From Parasponia andersonii (lineage: Eukaryota; Streptophyta; Magnoliopsida; Rosales; Cannabaceae), in NCBI GenBank assembly GCA_002914805.1, contig JXTB01000047.1, positions 1,275,299 through 1,339,298 on the forward strand: a stretch of 64,000 nt of DNA. Direction: 5' to 3'. A program made the position numbers and the translations under genes. Shown in pieces: positions 1 to 11,611 of the stretch. Under the pieces are notes generated by a model. The model saw nothing but the letters and a program-made list of their open reading frames with translations. It ran no database searches and was not told where the DNA came from. Positions within the stretch are counted from its first letter, which is position 1; every line of letters starts with the position of its first letter.

Positions 1-390
1 TACGATCAGTCATCTCCCACTAGTGTACTGCTGCATCTTTCATCATGAAGATAGCACACTTAATGCGTTGTTGATCAGTATATGTCAACAAAAGAAAAAT
101 GTGTTCCAGTTCTTGATCCAACCATTTGCGATGAGAGGATCAATACCTCCTTCAAAACTCTAAGGTTTCATCCTCCTAAATTGCTCATAAAGCAGGAGTG
201 AGACTCTACCAGTTGGAGGAGATTGGGCAGTTTGCACTTGTGGTTATTGTTGGCGCTGTGTAACTTGATTAATAGAATTTATTATGAGTTGCACCAAGTT
301 TTCCATACTTATTTGTACATTCGGAATTTGATTCCCAACTTGGCCTTGGGACTGATCACCAACTCCCTCAGTAGAGGTAATTCATCGTGG
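1..390 (-). pseudogene. Gag fragment of a Ty3/gypsy element (family C)
   Basis: Read on the minus strand, this stretch encodes a retrotransposon Gag N-terminal region, the capsid precursor that packages element RNA. Visible pieces are LLLYEQFRRMKP, then SFEGGIDPLIANGWIK, then LTYTDQQRIKCAIFMMKDA followed by a stop and WEM. This is the usual plant gypsy Gag layout (F-R-x-P-x-F-x-G, D-P, W-I, then a W-containing block). At least three stops and one frameshift break it, and the window edge cuts off the rest. The primer site and LTR lie just upstream in the sense direction (727-1195), so this is the 5' end of a minus-strand element. The assignment is by motif reading only. Confidence 0.6.
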
Positions 391-396
391 CAGCAT

Positions 397-658
397 CTAA
401 ATGTAAAATACTAGCCTAAGTCTTTTGTATTAATGTTCTAAGGTTTACTGACACTTATATGCACCTAAAGAAATAAATAAACAATTACATTTAATCTTTT
501 TCTCTTATTGGTTGGCTAAAGCTGGGTCTAAATATAAAACACTAGCCTAAGTCTTTTGTATTAATGTTCTAAGGTATACTGACACTTATATGCACCTAAA
601 GAAATGAATAAACAATTACATTTATTCTTTTTCTCTTATTGGTTGGCTAAAGCGGGGT
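397..658. repeat. 131-bp tandem duplication in a gypsy 5' leader
   Basis: Two near-identical copies lie head to tail at 397-527 and 528-658. They share CTAGCCTAAGTCTTTTGTAT and GGTTGGCTAAAGC and differ at only a few bases. They sit between the primer site at 729-740 and the gag fragment, so the duplication lengthens the untranslated leader of the family C element. Confidence 0.85.
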
Positions 659-728
659 CCCCAATGTATAAACTGAATTTTTCTCTTTTTTTTTTCTTAA
701 AAAAATCTACAGAAATGACTAAACTCTC

Positions 729-740
729 GCTCTGACACCA
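729..740 (-). other. Primer-binding site, Met-tRNA type
   Basis: The minus strand reads TGGTGTCAGAGC, one base from the 3' end complement of plant initiator Met-tRNA (TGGTATCAGAGC). It starts two bases inside the LTR terminus at 743, the standard distance for minus-strand DNA priming. Confidence 0.7.
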
Positions 741-742
741 AT

Positions 743-1195
743 TGTGATATTACGTAAATCTAAATTAAAAAAAAATATCAATTTATAGTTTTGTCTTATA
801 AGGTTAAAGCAAAAGATTGGTCAATTTTTTTTTTCAAAATTTCATTTTCTTTTAAACGTTACTATTTATAATTAAATTAAAGAAATACTTTTTAATAAAG
901 ATTTATTTTACTTCATAATTGAAATAAAGTCTCAAAATAGAAATTAAATTCATACACTTCATAAAAATAAAACCACACTCAATTTTGGTCAAATAATTAA
1001 ATACTTGAAAGAAAGAACATAAAATTACTTAAAGTATTTTATTGCCATTTGGGATTCCGCCATTGCCAACCGATCTCTAATAGAAATTGTTGCTCATCTG
1101 GAAAATTTTAATGAATAGAATGAGTTTGCGCTCGGTAAATCTCATGCATGCAATGAATGTCATCTCATATGAATAGTATACTCTTAGAACATATT
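743..1195 (-). mobile_element. Truncated 5' LTR, gypsy family C
   Basis: The block begins with TGTGATATTACG next to the primer site. It is recognisably similar to the family C solo LTR at 37753-40533; for instance, 1095-1180 matches 38075-38160, including ATGCATGCAATGAATGTC. Similarity fades near 1195, so most of the LTR, including any promoter, is missing. The right boundary is approximate. Confidence 0.6.
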
Positions 1196-1511
1196 TTTTT
1201 CCTAATGATAAAAGTTTTAAAATAATTAAATAAGCTAAAAGTATATAAGTAGAATAGTTGATAAAAAAAAAGTTTAAGTATTAAAAAATTATTTAGAATT
1301 AGACTGAAATTTGAAAATGTGAAAAAAAAGCGAAAAAATATATATTTATAAGTATTGGAAAAAGTTTGTATTTAAATTTATTTGAAAAAAATTAAAAAAA
1401 AAAAATATTTTTGGGGAGTGGGCTAAACGGACTAAATTGGTGAGTCGGGCCGAGCCTAAACATATAGCCCAACCCTAATCTAGGATTAAAATAAGGACCG
1501 GACTAATCCAG
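1196..1511. other. Intergenic, AT-rich with a GGCC-rich island
   Basis: No gene is visible. From about 1415 the composition changes sharply: GGGCTAAACGG and GGGCCGAGCC, then AGCCCAACCC on the same strand, run into the triple repeat at 1512. It may be part of an unrecognised short element; I could not find paired termini. Confidence 0.4.
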
Positions 1512-1589
1512 TCCACATGCCTAAATAATAGGCTATGTCCACATGGCTAAATAATAGGCTATGTCCACATGTCTAAATAATAGGCTATG
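1512..1589. repeat. Three tandem copies of a 26-bp unit
   Basis: The unit TCCACATG-N-CTAAATAATA-GGCTATG occurs at 1512, 1538 and 1564. The three copies differ only at the ninth base (C, G, T). It is followed directly by GGGCCGGCC. Confidence 0.9.
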
Positions 1590-1613
1590 GGCCGGCCATT
1601 TGGCCCTGCCCAA

Positions 1614-1679
1614 CAGCTTTAATAGTTATATATGAATACATGATGACAGCTTTAATAGTTATATATGAATACATGAAGC
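1614..1679. repeat. 33-bp tandem duplication
   Basis: Two copies begin at 1614 and 1647 (CAGCTTTAATAGTTATATAT, then GAATACATGA). They are identical apart from the last few bases. Confidence 0.9.
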
Positions 1680-4629
1680 ATGAGGCGTACTTAGGATGGC
1701 TCAAAATTAAAGCTAAGCCGACAAACAANTATATATATTGTGTGGTCTGGCTGCTTATGAGTGAGAATATTTGGTTGAGCGGAAGCGGATATGGTTTTTC
1801 TTTTTTCTTTTTCTATTTATTTTTTTGTATTTTGGAAATGACTTAAATTTTCCATGGAAAAGACCGGAGACACGTGTCTCTATGGACCAACAGAAGACAA
1901 AAGTCCGGTCAGGAAAGCCAAAAAGATCTATGATTTTAGTGAAACTCATGCACAGGGAAACATTCAAAAATTTAATTCTTTGCCCATAAATATGAGAAAT
2001 GCAAACACTTATTCTGTTCGTACGGCCATGCACTGTTCCCAGACATGCCTGAGTTTCCATGTGATATTCAGAGATACTTATTGCGCCAAGTTAACCACAT
2101 GTATATAGGGCGAGTCACAATTAATTCTTATATTCTTTCACTTATTAGGCATCATAGATAATTGCATAAATAACTGTCCAAATTTTTGCCTCAAAAGCAA
2201 ACCATTATCAAACCTAGAAACAAAAGACATCTTTGACAAATTCTCTGAAGATAAAAGCACACTTTCGCGGGTAAAGCCGTAAAGGCACCCATTTACCAAC
2301 TATACATATATATATATCTATGTCTTTATTTACTTTAAATATGAAATGTGAATGCTCCATGGCCTCAGTAGTAGCATGATATATACTATTTAATGGGACA
2401 AACGTTAAGAGTGACACTACTATGCCTTAGTAGACAGGTAGCAAAATAGACAACATGCATTTAATTGGTACCCTAATTGTAAGCTAGAAAAACGAAGTCA
2501 AACATTGAAATTCAGGGGGCGCCGCTTAATTTTAGCCCAGCAAGCATTACGCGTTGTGACCTACTGCTCGACACTGAATTTTATCAAGTACTTCGGATTG
2601 TTTTAATGGTAAGGCCCAAGATGATATCTACCAACCATATGCACAAGTCTATTAGAAAAAGAATGTTTAACTTATATACAGTACAGCTATACGTTATCTC
2701 AAACTCCCCACTTCGACATTTGGTTTCTTTTAATTGGCTCACAGCCATTCTTTTTCTCACAATAATCCTCGCATTTATATAATTGTGTACAGCTATTATC
2801 TATAATCTATTCCTTTATAGTGAACAAGGTTAATTACGATATTCGCTTCTCCATGCAATAAAACAGAAAAATGATAGTTACGGCATTCGCTTGTGCATGC
2901 AATAAGACAGAAAAATGATACACCATTTGAAGTTAGGAACATAAAAATTATGAATTGATCATGATCACTAGGCACAAGGTAATCAAGAAGGTTCTCTATT
3001 CCAGCTATAGTCCCATTAGATTCTTAAAATGGGCAGTCCGGACGAGTAGCATAAAGACACCATTGATCCCTTTTTTAATTAACTAAAGCTTTTCCTTTAC
3101 TTGCTGCACATGCTTTAATTTTACGAAGTAATTAGGAAGCAGAAAATTTTAATTGAAGTTTAGCTTTCGGCTAGGTCATATGCTTTAAGTGATGTACAGC
3201 CATTTGCATCTTCCACTTAATTCACCAGCATATCTTTGATCGAAGTCTTCCAATCAATTTCTTGAAGTCAGCTCTAGTAATGTCCTTGTTAGGCAGAGTT
3301 ATAGCGCGCAGGAAGGTGGAGCCCAAAAACCATACCTATCTATATATGCATGAACACCTCATCTAACTTGTCCCTTAAAAAAATAAGATAAAAATAAACA
3401 ACCACAACCAAATATTAAAAACATTCTTATAGATCATTCCAGTAATAAATTTTTTAATTAAAAAAAGAAAATTTATTTGCATAGATTATAGTTTGGGATT
3501 AAAATGGATTGGATTATCTCGAATACTATTAATTTTTAAATCTAAAAATTTGACAATAATTTAGTGAGTAAACATTAAATTCCTCAATTTTTTTCATAAC
3601 ATGTACAAAATCTGAATTTCCAGTTGACCATCGGAACAAAAACTGAAGTTGAATCTTTCTTTTTTAAGAGTTTAATTTAATATTAAAAAATAGTCCATCT
3701 ATATAAATAATGAGAATTCATGAGGATTTTTATTTTATGTCGTTGAACAATTAAGTATAAATATGGAACTCTCCATGAGATTATATAACCCAACTTTTCA
3801 AGATTAATAATCTTCGGACTATTCCCAGCTTCGGATATAATTGTCTGATCCGATGGCAAGCACCCAACACGTGTTTGGGATGATATATCTCAATCTCTTT
3901 CTTAGTTCGGTCCACCAAACTGGGCAGATAATTTTGAGATGAATTCCTAAAATTGACCTTTACAATGATCCGTTGCCAGTGCATGAGCTTAGCAAAAAGT
4001 TATATGATTTTAATTTTAGGTGTTTTCATTATTTCTTAGTTTTTATTTCAGTAAAATTTATTTTTACCCCCACAAACTTTAGACCTAATCCAATTTTGGC
4101 CCTAAATTTTTAAATTACCTATTGCAGACACCTAATTTTTGAACGTTTCCCTATTTGACCCTTTCTATTAATATTCCATTACAAATGGATGGAAAACATC
4201 CCAATTTCAACCTCCGAATAATTATAAAATCCTATTAGGCTCTTAAATTTTAAAATATCCATATCTTAGTATCCTATTCATCAAAGTGACTTTTTCATGT
4301 CTTTGCTACTTTTTTTTTCATTTTCATCTTTTTTGCCAGATGATCATTTATTACTATGTCTGTTTATCAATTTTATGTATGATTAATATGCCAGTATATC
4401 AATTGTATGTATCAGTGTAACAGTTTTCTATACTATGTATATCATTTTTTATAGTATATTTAATATATAATATACTCTAACTAATACACCGACAATTATG
4501 CTGCAAAAATTGGTATACTTAGCTATTTTACTATAATGTTTGAAAAAAGAACTTTCGCTAAAGAAGATCTCAAAATTTGGCATACATCTAAACTTAAGTA
4601 ACTGTTTCAACAACTATATGACTTTAAGA
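1680..4629. other. Intergenic sequence without a supported gene
   Basis: Short open frames occur on both strands but none has a recognisable domain, and the composition is AT-rich with scattered poly-A and poly-T runs. There is an unresolved base near 1730. A minus-strand peptide, LPNKDITRADFKKLIG, can be read at about 3240-3295 but stops soon after and I cannot assign it. Confidence 0.4.
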
Positions 4630-4695
4630 CAAACCTCGTACATTTCAGTTAAAAACAAACCACAAACCTCATACATTTCAGTTAAATACAAAGCC
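4630..4695. repeat. 33-bp tandem duplication
   Basis: Copies at 4630-4662 and 4663-4695 share CAAACCTC and TACATTTCAGTTAAA, with a few differences near the end. Confidence 0.8.
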
Positions 4696-5078
4696 CAAAT
4701 AATACAAATTAGTGCCTTTAAAGGCTTTTTTTTTTCTCCATTCAATTTGGGATTGATTTTGTTTTCAAATATTTAATAGAAGTTTGTATTTGATGCAACT
4801 TAATACATATATATACACACACATATTAGTCTATGTGAAAAATTGATTGCATAATTAAATAGGAGACAAAAGACAATGACAATGTGCCTTTATACATTGA
4901 GAAATAATCTTGGGCGTATAAAATTATTTATAAATTTGATTAAAAATAATATTGTATCTATTATTTACATTTTTATTCTGTTCAAAGATTTGCTTTATGC
5001 CCTTTGACTTACTAAGATGTTGGTTTGACGGATCGATGGGGACCAGAAATCCAGCTAAAGGATTTCATCCAAAAAGGC

Positions 5079-5345
5079 GAGCCACCGTTAATGTTGAATT
5101 TTGTACAACTTAATTACTTTTTTCTTTTCCTTTAAGAAACTAAACAACACTGATTATCTAATACTCTTGTAATTATTATCCATGTTGGGGAGCCACCGTC
5201 GTGACTTTCAGTGTTGAATTCCGAACCACTTAATCACTTTTTTTCTTTATTTTTCTTTCCGAAAAATAAAACATATAATTTCTTTTCATTTTCTGTTTCT
5301 GACTTGTTAATTTATTTTCTAATTATTATGCATGCATGTTGGAGT
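5079..5345. repeat. Degenerate tandem duplication of 110-150 bp
   Basis: GAGCCACCGT, GTTGAATT, CACTTAATCACTTTTTT-like sequence and TAATTATTATNCATG appear in the same order at 5079-5190 and 5191-5335, with indels. It looks like an old local duplication; no coding function is visible. Confidence 0.55.
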
Positions 5346-5489
5346 ATCTCTAGCAGGAACAATGTCATATATATGGACAGTAACCGAACTAGAACTTTTC
5401 TCTTGTTGGGGGGTATATACAGCAAATGTGTAGTGAAAAGTTACAGCTATATAATATAACAATGTTGCTTCTCCAAAACAAGCACACAA

Positions 5490-5760
5490 CACTATAAAAA
5501 AACGCTAATTGGAGCCACACCAAAATTTATGATTAAAAGTGAAAAAGTTATAATTAAAAGGACGTCATCATCACTGTAACATGATTAAAAAATGCACCAC
5601 TAAAAAATTTAGCTCAAAAAAGCTATAATTGTTATAATTATTGGTATATTTAGTCACAGTAAAATTCAAAACTATATATAAAAAGTAGTGACAAAAGGTA
5701 CATACTTTGACTAAAAAATAGCATTTAGTCACGGTCACAACTTGTGATAATTAGATTTAG
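5490..5760. mobile_element. Possible CACTA-type MITE remnant
   Basis: The left edge reads CACTATAAAAAAACG, resembling an En/Spm terminal repeat. Inside, TTTAGTCACRGT is repeated at 5649-5660 and 5724-5735, the kind of subterminal motif found in small non-autonomous CACTA elements. I could not find a convincing opposite terminus or a 3-bp duplication, so this is tentative. Confidence 0.3.
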
Positions 5761-6731
5761 ATTATACCCACACTTTCTAAATGGTTCAGTTCTAATTATT
5801 GTATATATGAAAAATAAAATAAAACTATTTTAATATTTAGAGATAAGATAAATTTTAATTTTTTAATTATTATGTGTGGTATTTGAAACATACAAACAAA
5901 CAAATCCTAATTTAATATTTGGAGACAAAATAAATTATTGTCAAAAAAATTGCTTTGTATACACGAAATTACAAAAATTGGATACATCCTAATTCAATGT
6001 CTGAAGTGTTATTCTAAGAGTAGCTAACCAAGAATGAGAGTGAATTGAGTTATTAAAATTTTTGTAAATTTTTTAGATTAACTAACTAGAATATACAAAT
6101 AATAAATAAAGCAAGTAAAAATAGCAAATAAACAAGCATATTCTCAAAGAAAATAAATTAAAGAGGTAGAGATAGAGAGATTGCAAACGCTATTTTTATG
6201 AGTTTCGATAAATATGATGGTTTGCCTACGTTCTCTGCTCTTGGTAACTTTAAGCTATCTACTATCGGATCAAAATTATGGGTTTGACTGAACCTTTATA
6301 CAATCAGAGTGAATTCTTCTTAGATATACCTAAACCTTTGCAATAGTCTTGATTTTAATTCTATCACACCTAATCACAAATTGTTTAAATTCTAGTGTCT
6401 ACCTCATCTATACTGGATTATTTATAACTCTAGTACCAACCTCACCTTACAAATATAATTTTTTAGGTATTGATACACTCAATAAAGATTTCTCTCTTCT
6501 AGATGTATTTGATACAAAATAAACTTAGAGAAAATAAATGCAAACACAAGATATGATTTGGCTCAATGATTTTGTGAAAAATAGGATTTGAAAGTTTAAT
6601 CACAAAATGTATAGGCTTGAAAGAATATTATAAGCAATTGTAAGTGTGTTCTTATGTTCAAGTCTTAAAATAGCTTCTATTTATAAGCCTTTGTGAAAAC
6701 AAACCTTTTATGACTGTTTAATACAATCTCT

Positions 6732-7514
6732 ATAAAGTTTTGTGGCGTCCTCCCCCTTCAGGATGGTTGAAAGTGAACACTGATGGTACTATTTTTGGTT
6801 GTCCAGGTTTGGCAGGCTGTGGTGATGTTTTTCGAACATCAAGGGGATTCTTTAGAGGCGCCTTTGCCATTCCTCTAGGTTTAGCTTATGCTTTTGAAGC
6901 GGAATTAGCTGCTGCTATTCGTACAATTTCTTATGCCTAGAGTTTTGGGTGGACAAAACTCTGGCTTGAGATTAACTCCACTTACTTGGTTGCTATTTTT
7001 CAGTCACGTTCTCTTAATAATCCTTGGCGTTGGAAATCTACTTGGCTACGCTGTATCAAGTTGATCTCAAAAATAACGTTTTATGTTTCACATATCTATC
7101 TTGAAAGAAATGTTGTTGCTGACATTCTGGCTTCAAGGGCTACAAGTATTTAGGCTCCTTCATAGTGGCACACTTCTCCTTCTTTTATCTATGCGGCGAT
7201 TAATAAGGATTATTTAGGTCATTGTAATTTTCGTTTTTGTTAGCTGCCCAATTTGTAAAACAATGTGCTCTTTTTTCCTTTTTGTGGTTTTTCCCACTGG
7301 GTTTTACACAAGAAGGTTTTTAATGAGGCATTGTTGGGAAGTTAAGACAAGAGTTGTGTTACGGCATAACTTTCTGGCTCCTCCTAGGATTTGTTTTCTC
7401 TCTCTGTTATCTATATTTGATGTTTAAGATACCTTAGCTTATCCTCTATCTTTTTTTCTTTTATTTTAATGAATTTACTAGAGGTTCTCCTCTAGGTACA
7501 ATTTATCAAAAAAA
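6732..7514 (+). mobile_element. 5'-truncated LINE insertion
   Basis: The segment is flanked by a 12-bp direct repeat, AATACAATCTCT, at 6720-6731 and 7515-7526. It ends in a poly-A run at about 7508-7514. It contains the end of a LINE ORF2 (RNase H region) and about 360 bases of 3' untranslated sequence. A long target duplication, a poly-A tail and loss of the 5' part are the signature of target-primed reverse transcription. Confidence 0.85.
6740..7153 (+). pseudogene. RNase H domain of a plant LINE ORF2
   Basis: Translation begins WRPPPSGWLKVNTDGTIFG, then GLAGCGDVFR and AFEAELAAAIRTISYA. After a stop at 6938-6940 it continues in the same frame as FGWTKLWLEINSTYLVAIFQ and ends with YLERNVVADILASRATS. 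This matches the plant LINE-type RNase H fold: the D of NTDG, the E of EAEL, the D position in LE-(I/D)-(N/D)-S, and the R-N-x-x-A-D-x-L-A end. The third acidic position appears as N, and the in-frame stop splits the domain. The reverse transcriptase and endonuclease were never inserted. Its role in a full element would be to degrade RNA during cDNA synthesis. Confidence 0.85.
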
Positions 7515-9390
7515 AATACAATCTCTGTCATTTTTGGTCAACTGGAAAGAGTTTTTGGTCGAGTCTCAAAAAACTAGCCGTTAAAGTGCGACTATAACGG
7601 TCGTACTTTAAAATAGTCAAATTATTTCAGCTACAGAATCGATTAACCGAAAACTGGCTGGTAGTCAACTGAAAATTCATGCTTTGGAATTTTCATTTTA
7701 ATTCGAGCTTCTTTGATTCTTTTTCAACAAAATGATATCCTAATTTGATTTTAATGTAATTTAGATATATTAGAGAATCATAACAGTCTTTTGAAAACTA
7801 GTTGATTTCCAAACTTATTTAAGAGGTATACACATATAAGTATTTTTAGTTTGAAAAATTATTTTTAGAAAATTTCGAGACATTAAAAGATCATGTGTTA
7901 TGTAAACATTCATTTAAATACAAGAACTAAAAAAAATAATATTTTCTAGACTAAATCTTGTATTATTGATCTTTGCTTCAAGCTCTTTTTCCATAACCCA
8001 TGTTAAATGTCTCGTGATTCTTTCAATCAAATTGCTATTATTCAAGTCGACAATTTGTTCTTAATCATATAGTTGTTAACTTCAAAACATGAGTATATAT
8101 TTGTTAACTTCAAAACAGGAGTATATGATGATAACAAATATTTGATTTATAGAATAAAAATAAAGTAATGAATTTGCAAAATTTAGTCAAAATTTAATAA
8201 TAGTCCTTACCAAGCTTGAATGCTCCCTCTCAAAATATGCTTAATATGAATCAGTTAACCTCCTTATTTGTAACAACCCGACTTTTTAAGACCGATATTT
8301 ACGTATGTTCATAACTTATATTATTTTTTAAAAAACCTAACTTGAACTATGAAAATTCATGAAATATTTTTTTTAATTTTATAATCCTCTTAAGATAACC
8401 AATTATCCCAAATGTCATATTAAGAAATTAAGACAAACCAGTGAAGAAAATATTATATTTTTTTATGACTTTTAAATAATGCGTAACTAAAAAGGCTTCC
8501 AAATGAGGAGGTGGGACACAAGTTGTCACCCCAAGAAATCTTTAGACTTGCAATATTAGTAGAATTATTATATAGTTAGTGTCGAATTTTATTAAGTTTG
8601 CATTCACAAATACTTGAAATTATGTGCGTAGTATTATTTTAATGTTAAATTTTATTACGTGAGAAAACCATAGTTAATCCTCATTTTAACTTAGAATTTC
8701 TAAGTTAGTTTTCCTTAATAATAAATTGATTTTTCAATAATTATATTATGTACATCAATATAACCTAATTAAAAATGTGATAAGTTTATGTCACATTAAA
8801 ATTATTACATTTTATAATCTAAAGTTAATGGTTGCACAAAAATACTACCATGCCATAATTTGAATGGCTAAGATTTAAGTATATAAAGAGTTAAGTAGAC
8901 AAATCAATCTAAGGGTGGAAAATAAGTTATAGAAAAAAATGAAAAGTAGTAAGATTTTACCTTAGGAAGGTAATAACTTTAAATGAGTGGAATAGAAAAG
9001 AAAAGGGATAAAGTTAATGAGTAATTCAAAAGGTAGGAAAAAAGGAAAATCATAATGAAAATTTTCTTTGGAAATTAGTGGCCATAATTCAAAGTGGAAG
9101 ACATAGACAAAATTAATTAGTAACTTTTGTCTCCAAAATAATTCAAAAGCTATAAAAAAGATTAATATAGTAGAGACTTTTTTTGGGAGCTAGTGGTATT
9201 GAATTCCAAATAATTGAAAAAGAAGAAAGATTAGAGATAAAAGTAGTGGATAAGTAAAAAATAAAATAAAATAAAAGGTAAGGTAATGGAATAGGAAAAG
9301 AAGATATTTTGACAAATTGATAATAATGATGCTTGGATTATTTAATGGAATGTGAAAATATGTATTATTGGATACCTTCCATGGATGGCC

Positions 9391-9400
9391 TATAAATAGA
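9391..9400 (+). promoter_or_regulatory. LTR TATA box (family A)
   Basis: TATAAATAGA follows GGATGGCC in the sense direction. The same spot reads TATATATAG on the minus strand of both element A LTRs (about 19712-19722 and 28722-28732). It is the likely core promoter that drives genomic RNA. Confidence 0.6.
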
Positions 9401-11599
9401 TCATTCATTTGGCAATTCAAATCCATGCTTAACCTTTCAAATTACTTAGCCAAAACTATCTTCATATTTCCAATTATTCCTTCTCAAAAAAAAAAAAACC
9501 TCTTTCTACCTCACTTTCTACTAAATCTATAATAGATACAATATTTTACCTATCGACTCTAGAAATTTAGAATTATAATCAAGAGAAGAGAATACTTAAT
9601 TTTGTGGTGGAGACGTAAGCAAGAAGATCCAAACTTGGAAGGTAATTATTCCCTCACCTTGCTTGTTATGTGTTTAAATAGATTATATTAAGGAATAAAT
9701 AGATAATAACATATTTGACCTACTTTCGATGTTATATAATTTATATTATATTGAGACTTATTTTGTTGATTTCTTAAACTTCTTAATATGAATACTTCAT
9801 AGTAATAATAATAGTAAAATCAAAATGACTAAATACAAAAAATGGAAGATTTTTTTTAGTGTATGACCCTAAATAAAATATGCATGAAAATGAACCAAAC
9901 TTAATGACTTAGACTTAGATTCTTCAGAACAGATTTTTACCCATTAGAAATGCTTTCCAAAAATTAAAGATGTTTGCTCAAGAGTTGGAAGGACTAAAAT
10001 GCAAAAATTATGAGTATTTGGGGCAAAAGTGTAATTTTGACTGGGTCAAATATGTGAAAAAGTTATTTTAGGCAATTTTAAGACTATTTTAAATTGTAAA
10101 AGTAAATAAAGGAAAAATCTTTAACAAAAGAAAAAAAAAGAATTATAAGATATAACTCAATATTTACCATTAGAAGGCATAAATGTTAGAAATCTTAAGA
10201 TTTTGAGTAAAAATGTAAATTATAAAACTTGAAATATTGGGTTGGAAATTTGGTATAAGAATAAATAAAATATATATATATATTTTAGATCTCTAAATTG
10301 GGATAAGAAAAGATTTACTTAAATTTAAGACATGAAATCAATTGTAGGAAATAAGTAAGGTATGCCTCTAATTGTATTTTGCCTAAGTTTAGTGATAGAC
10401 CTAAAAAGCGCGATCAATACTAAATAATATTTAGTCCAAGTATGATTTTAGATATTAAATTTGTATATCCCTTAGTATGGTTGACTCAATTATTATATTA
10501 TGACCTTTAATTACGAATAAAGAAATTAATCAAGAATAATTAAAAGTATTTGATGAAAAATAATATAATTAAGGAAACTTAATTGATTTAGGATGATATT
10601 AATCAAATCAACAATCAAATTTTTGATAGATTAAAAAGATCACTATGATCAAGTTTAAGGAGAATCAAATCTTATTCATCTAAGTGAAAGTATAAATTAG
10701 TCAATGAATATAGTGTGATATTGTTTCTCAAATATGAAGTTTTATGCTGGATCAAGACTGAGTCTTAAAAATTTTAATTCCACTAAGTAAGTAGAAGTAA
10801 AAAAAAATAATAAATAAATAATAAAAAAAGTATAAGGCCAGTTTAAATTTTCTCTAACAAATAGAGTATGTATACGTCAGGGAAAACTTCGATCTAGACG
10901 TATGTAATTAACGAGTGGAACTAGGACAATCATACTACGAGGTAAGTACAGTTTCACCTATGGTATGGATGGTTGAAAATGTTTCATGTTTACAGTATGA
11001 TATGTTTGAATTAATTTCATGTATTAACTTGCCTTTATATTATTATTGTATGACCTATGTATAATATATGCTTATAAAGATACTTTTTCTATGCTATAAA
11101 AAAAAATGATGTATGCTTACTTTACAATGTTATCATACTTCAACATACTTTAATAAAGGAAATGTTATGATAGTTGAATATAAGTTTGGGTTCATTGAAG
11201 CGTACCCACTCAGATTAAGAAAAGACTAAATAAGATAAAGAATTTAAAGGTGTCATACCAACCTCTACTAGGTGAGGATATCCGAAGGAAGATAAGACCG
11301 ACCTCGCCTAAGCGAGAACTCCCGAGGAAAAGTATGTTAAGATTATGACCGTGGGTGTTTTCAGTTGGGTATCTCTCCTGATTCCCCATTTGGTAGTACA
11401 CACTCGGTACGTATACCAGGGCCCATAAGAAAGATAAAAGACTTTACAATCAAGAATGAAATAAAATTGTGATACAATATCTTATAATAAATTATAAAAT
11501 AATGATTCATAAAACAGCATAAGTGAACTTTCAAAAAAAAAAAGAGAGAATTGTTTGTTCATAAGTAAAATGTTTTGTGAGAATTTCATTGTACTTACT

Positions 11600-11611
11600 G
11601 AGCGAAAGCTC
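11600..11611 (+). other. Conserved LTR hairpin, GAAA loop (family A)
   Basis: GAGC-GAAA-GCTC, preceded by GTACTTACT. The same hairpin recurs in LTRs of families A, B and C; see the finding on GNRA-type hairpins. Confidence 0.6.

Larger units (their letters stand above)
6000..8240 (-). mobile_element. LTR-like block, possibly copia, split by a LINE
   Basis: Excluding the LINE at 6732-7514, this non-coding block has a minus-strand TATA-type motif (GGCTTATAAATAG, about 6677-6689). Near 8225-8240 it has a minus-strand purine run (GAGAGGGAG) of the kind that lies just upstream of copia 3' LTRs. A 28-bp tandem repeat sits at 8073-8127. No termini or target duplication could be fixed, and no protein is encoded. 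Confidence 0.3.

Noticed and set aside
223-414. 63-codon plus-strand frame
   Set aside because: The minus strand here encodes recognisable Gag peptides; the plus frame is its shadow.
1755-2108. Overlapping short frames on both strands
   Set aside because: No domain, no codon signature and no splice context; they overlap each other on opposite strands in AT-rich DNA.
3240-3295. Possible protein-coding exon (LPNKDITRADFKKLIG)
   Set aside because: Only about 24 codons; I cannot match it to a family, and flanking splice signals are not convincing.
9190-9426. 78-codon minus frame rich in F, L and I
   Set aside because: It is antisense to the TATA region of a family A LTR and reflects AT-rich low complexity, not a membrane protein. 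Similar frames appear at the same LTR position at 19543-19743 and 28560-28754.
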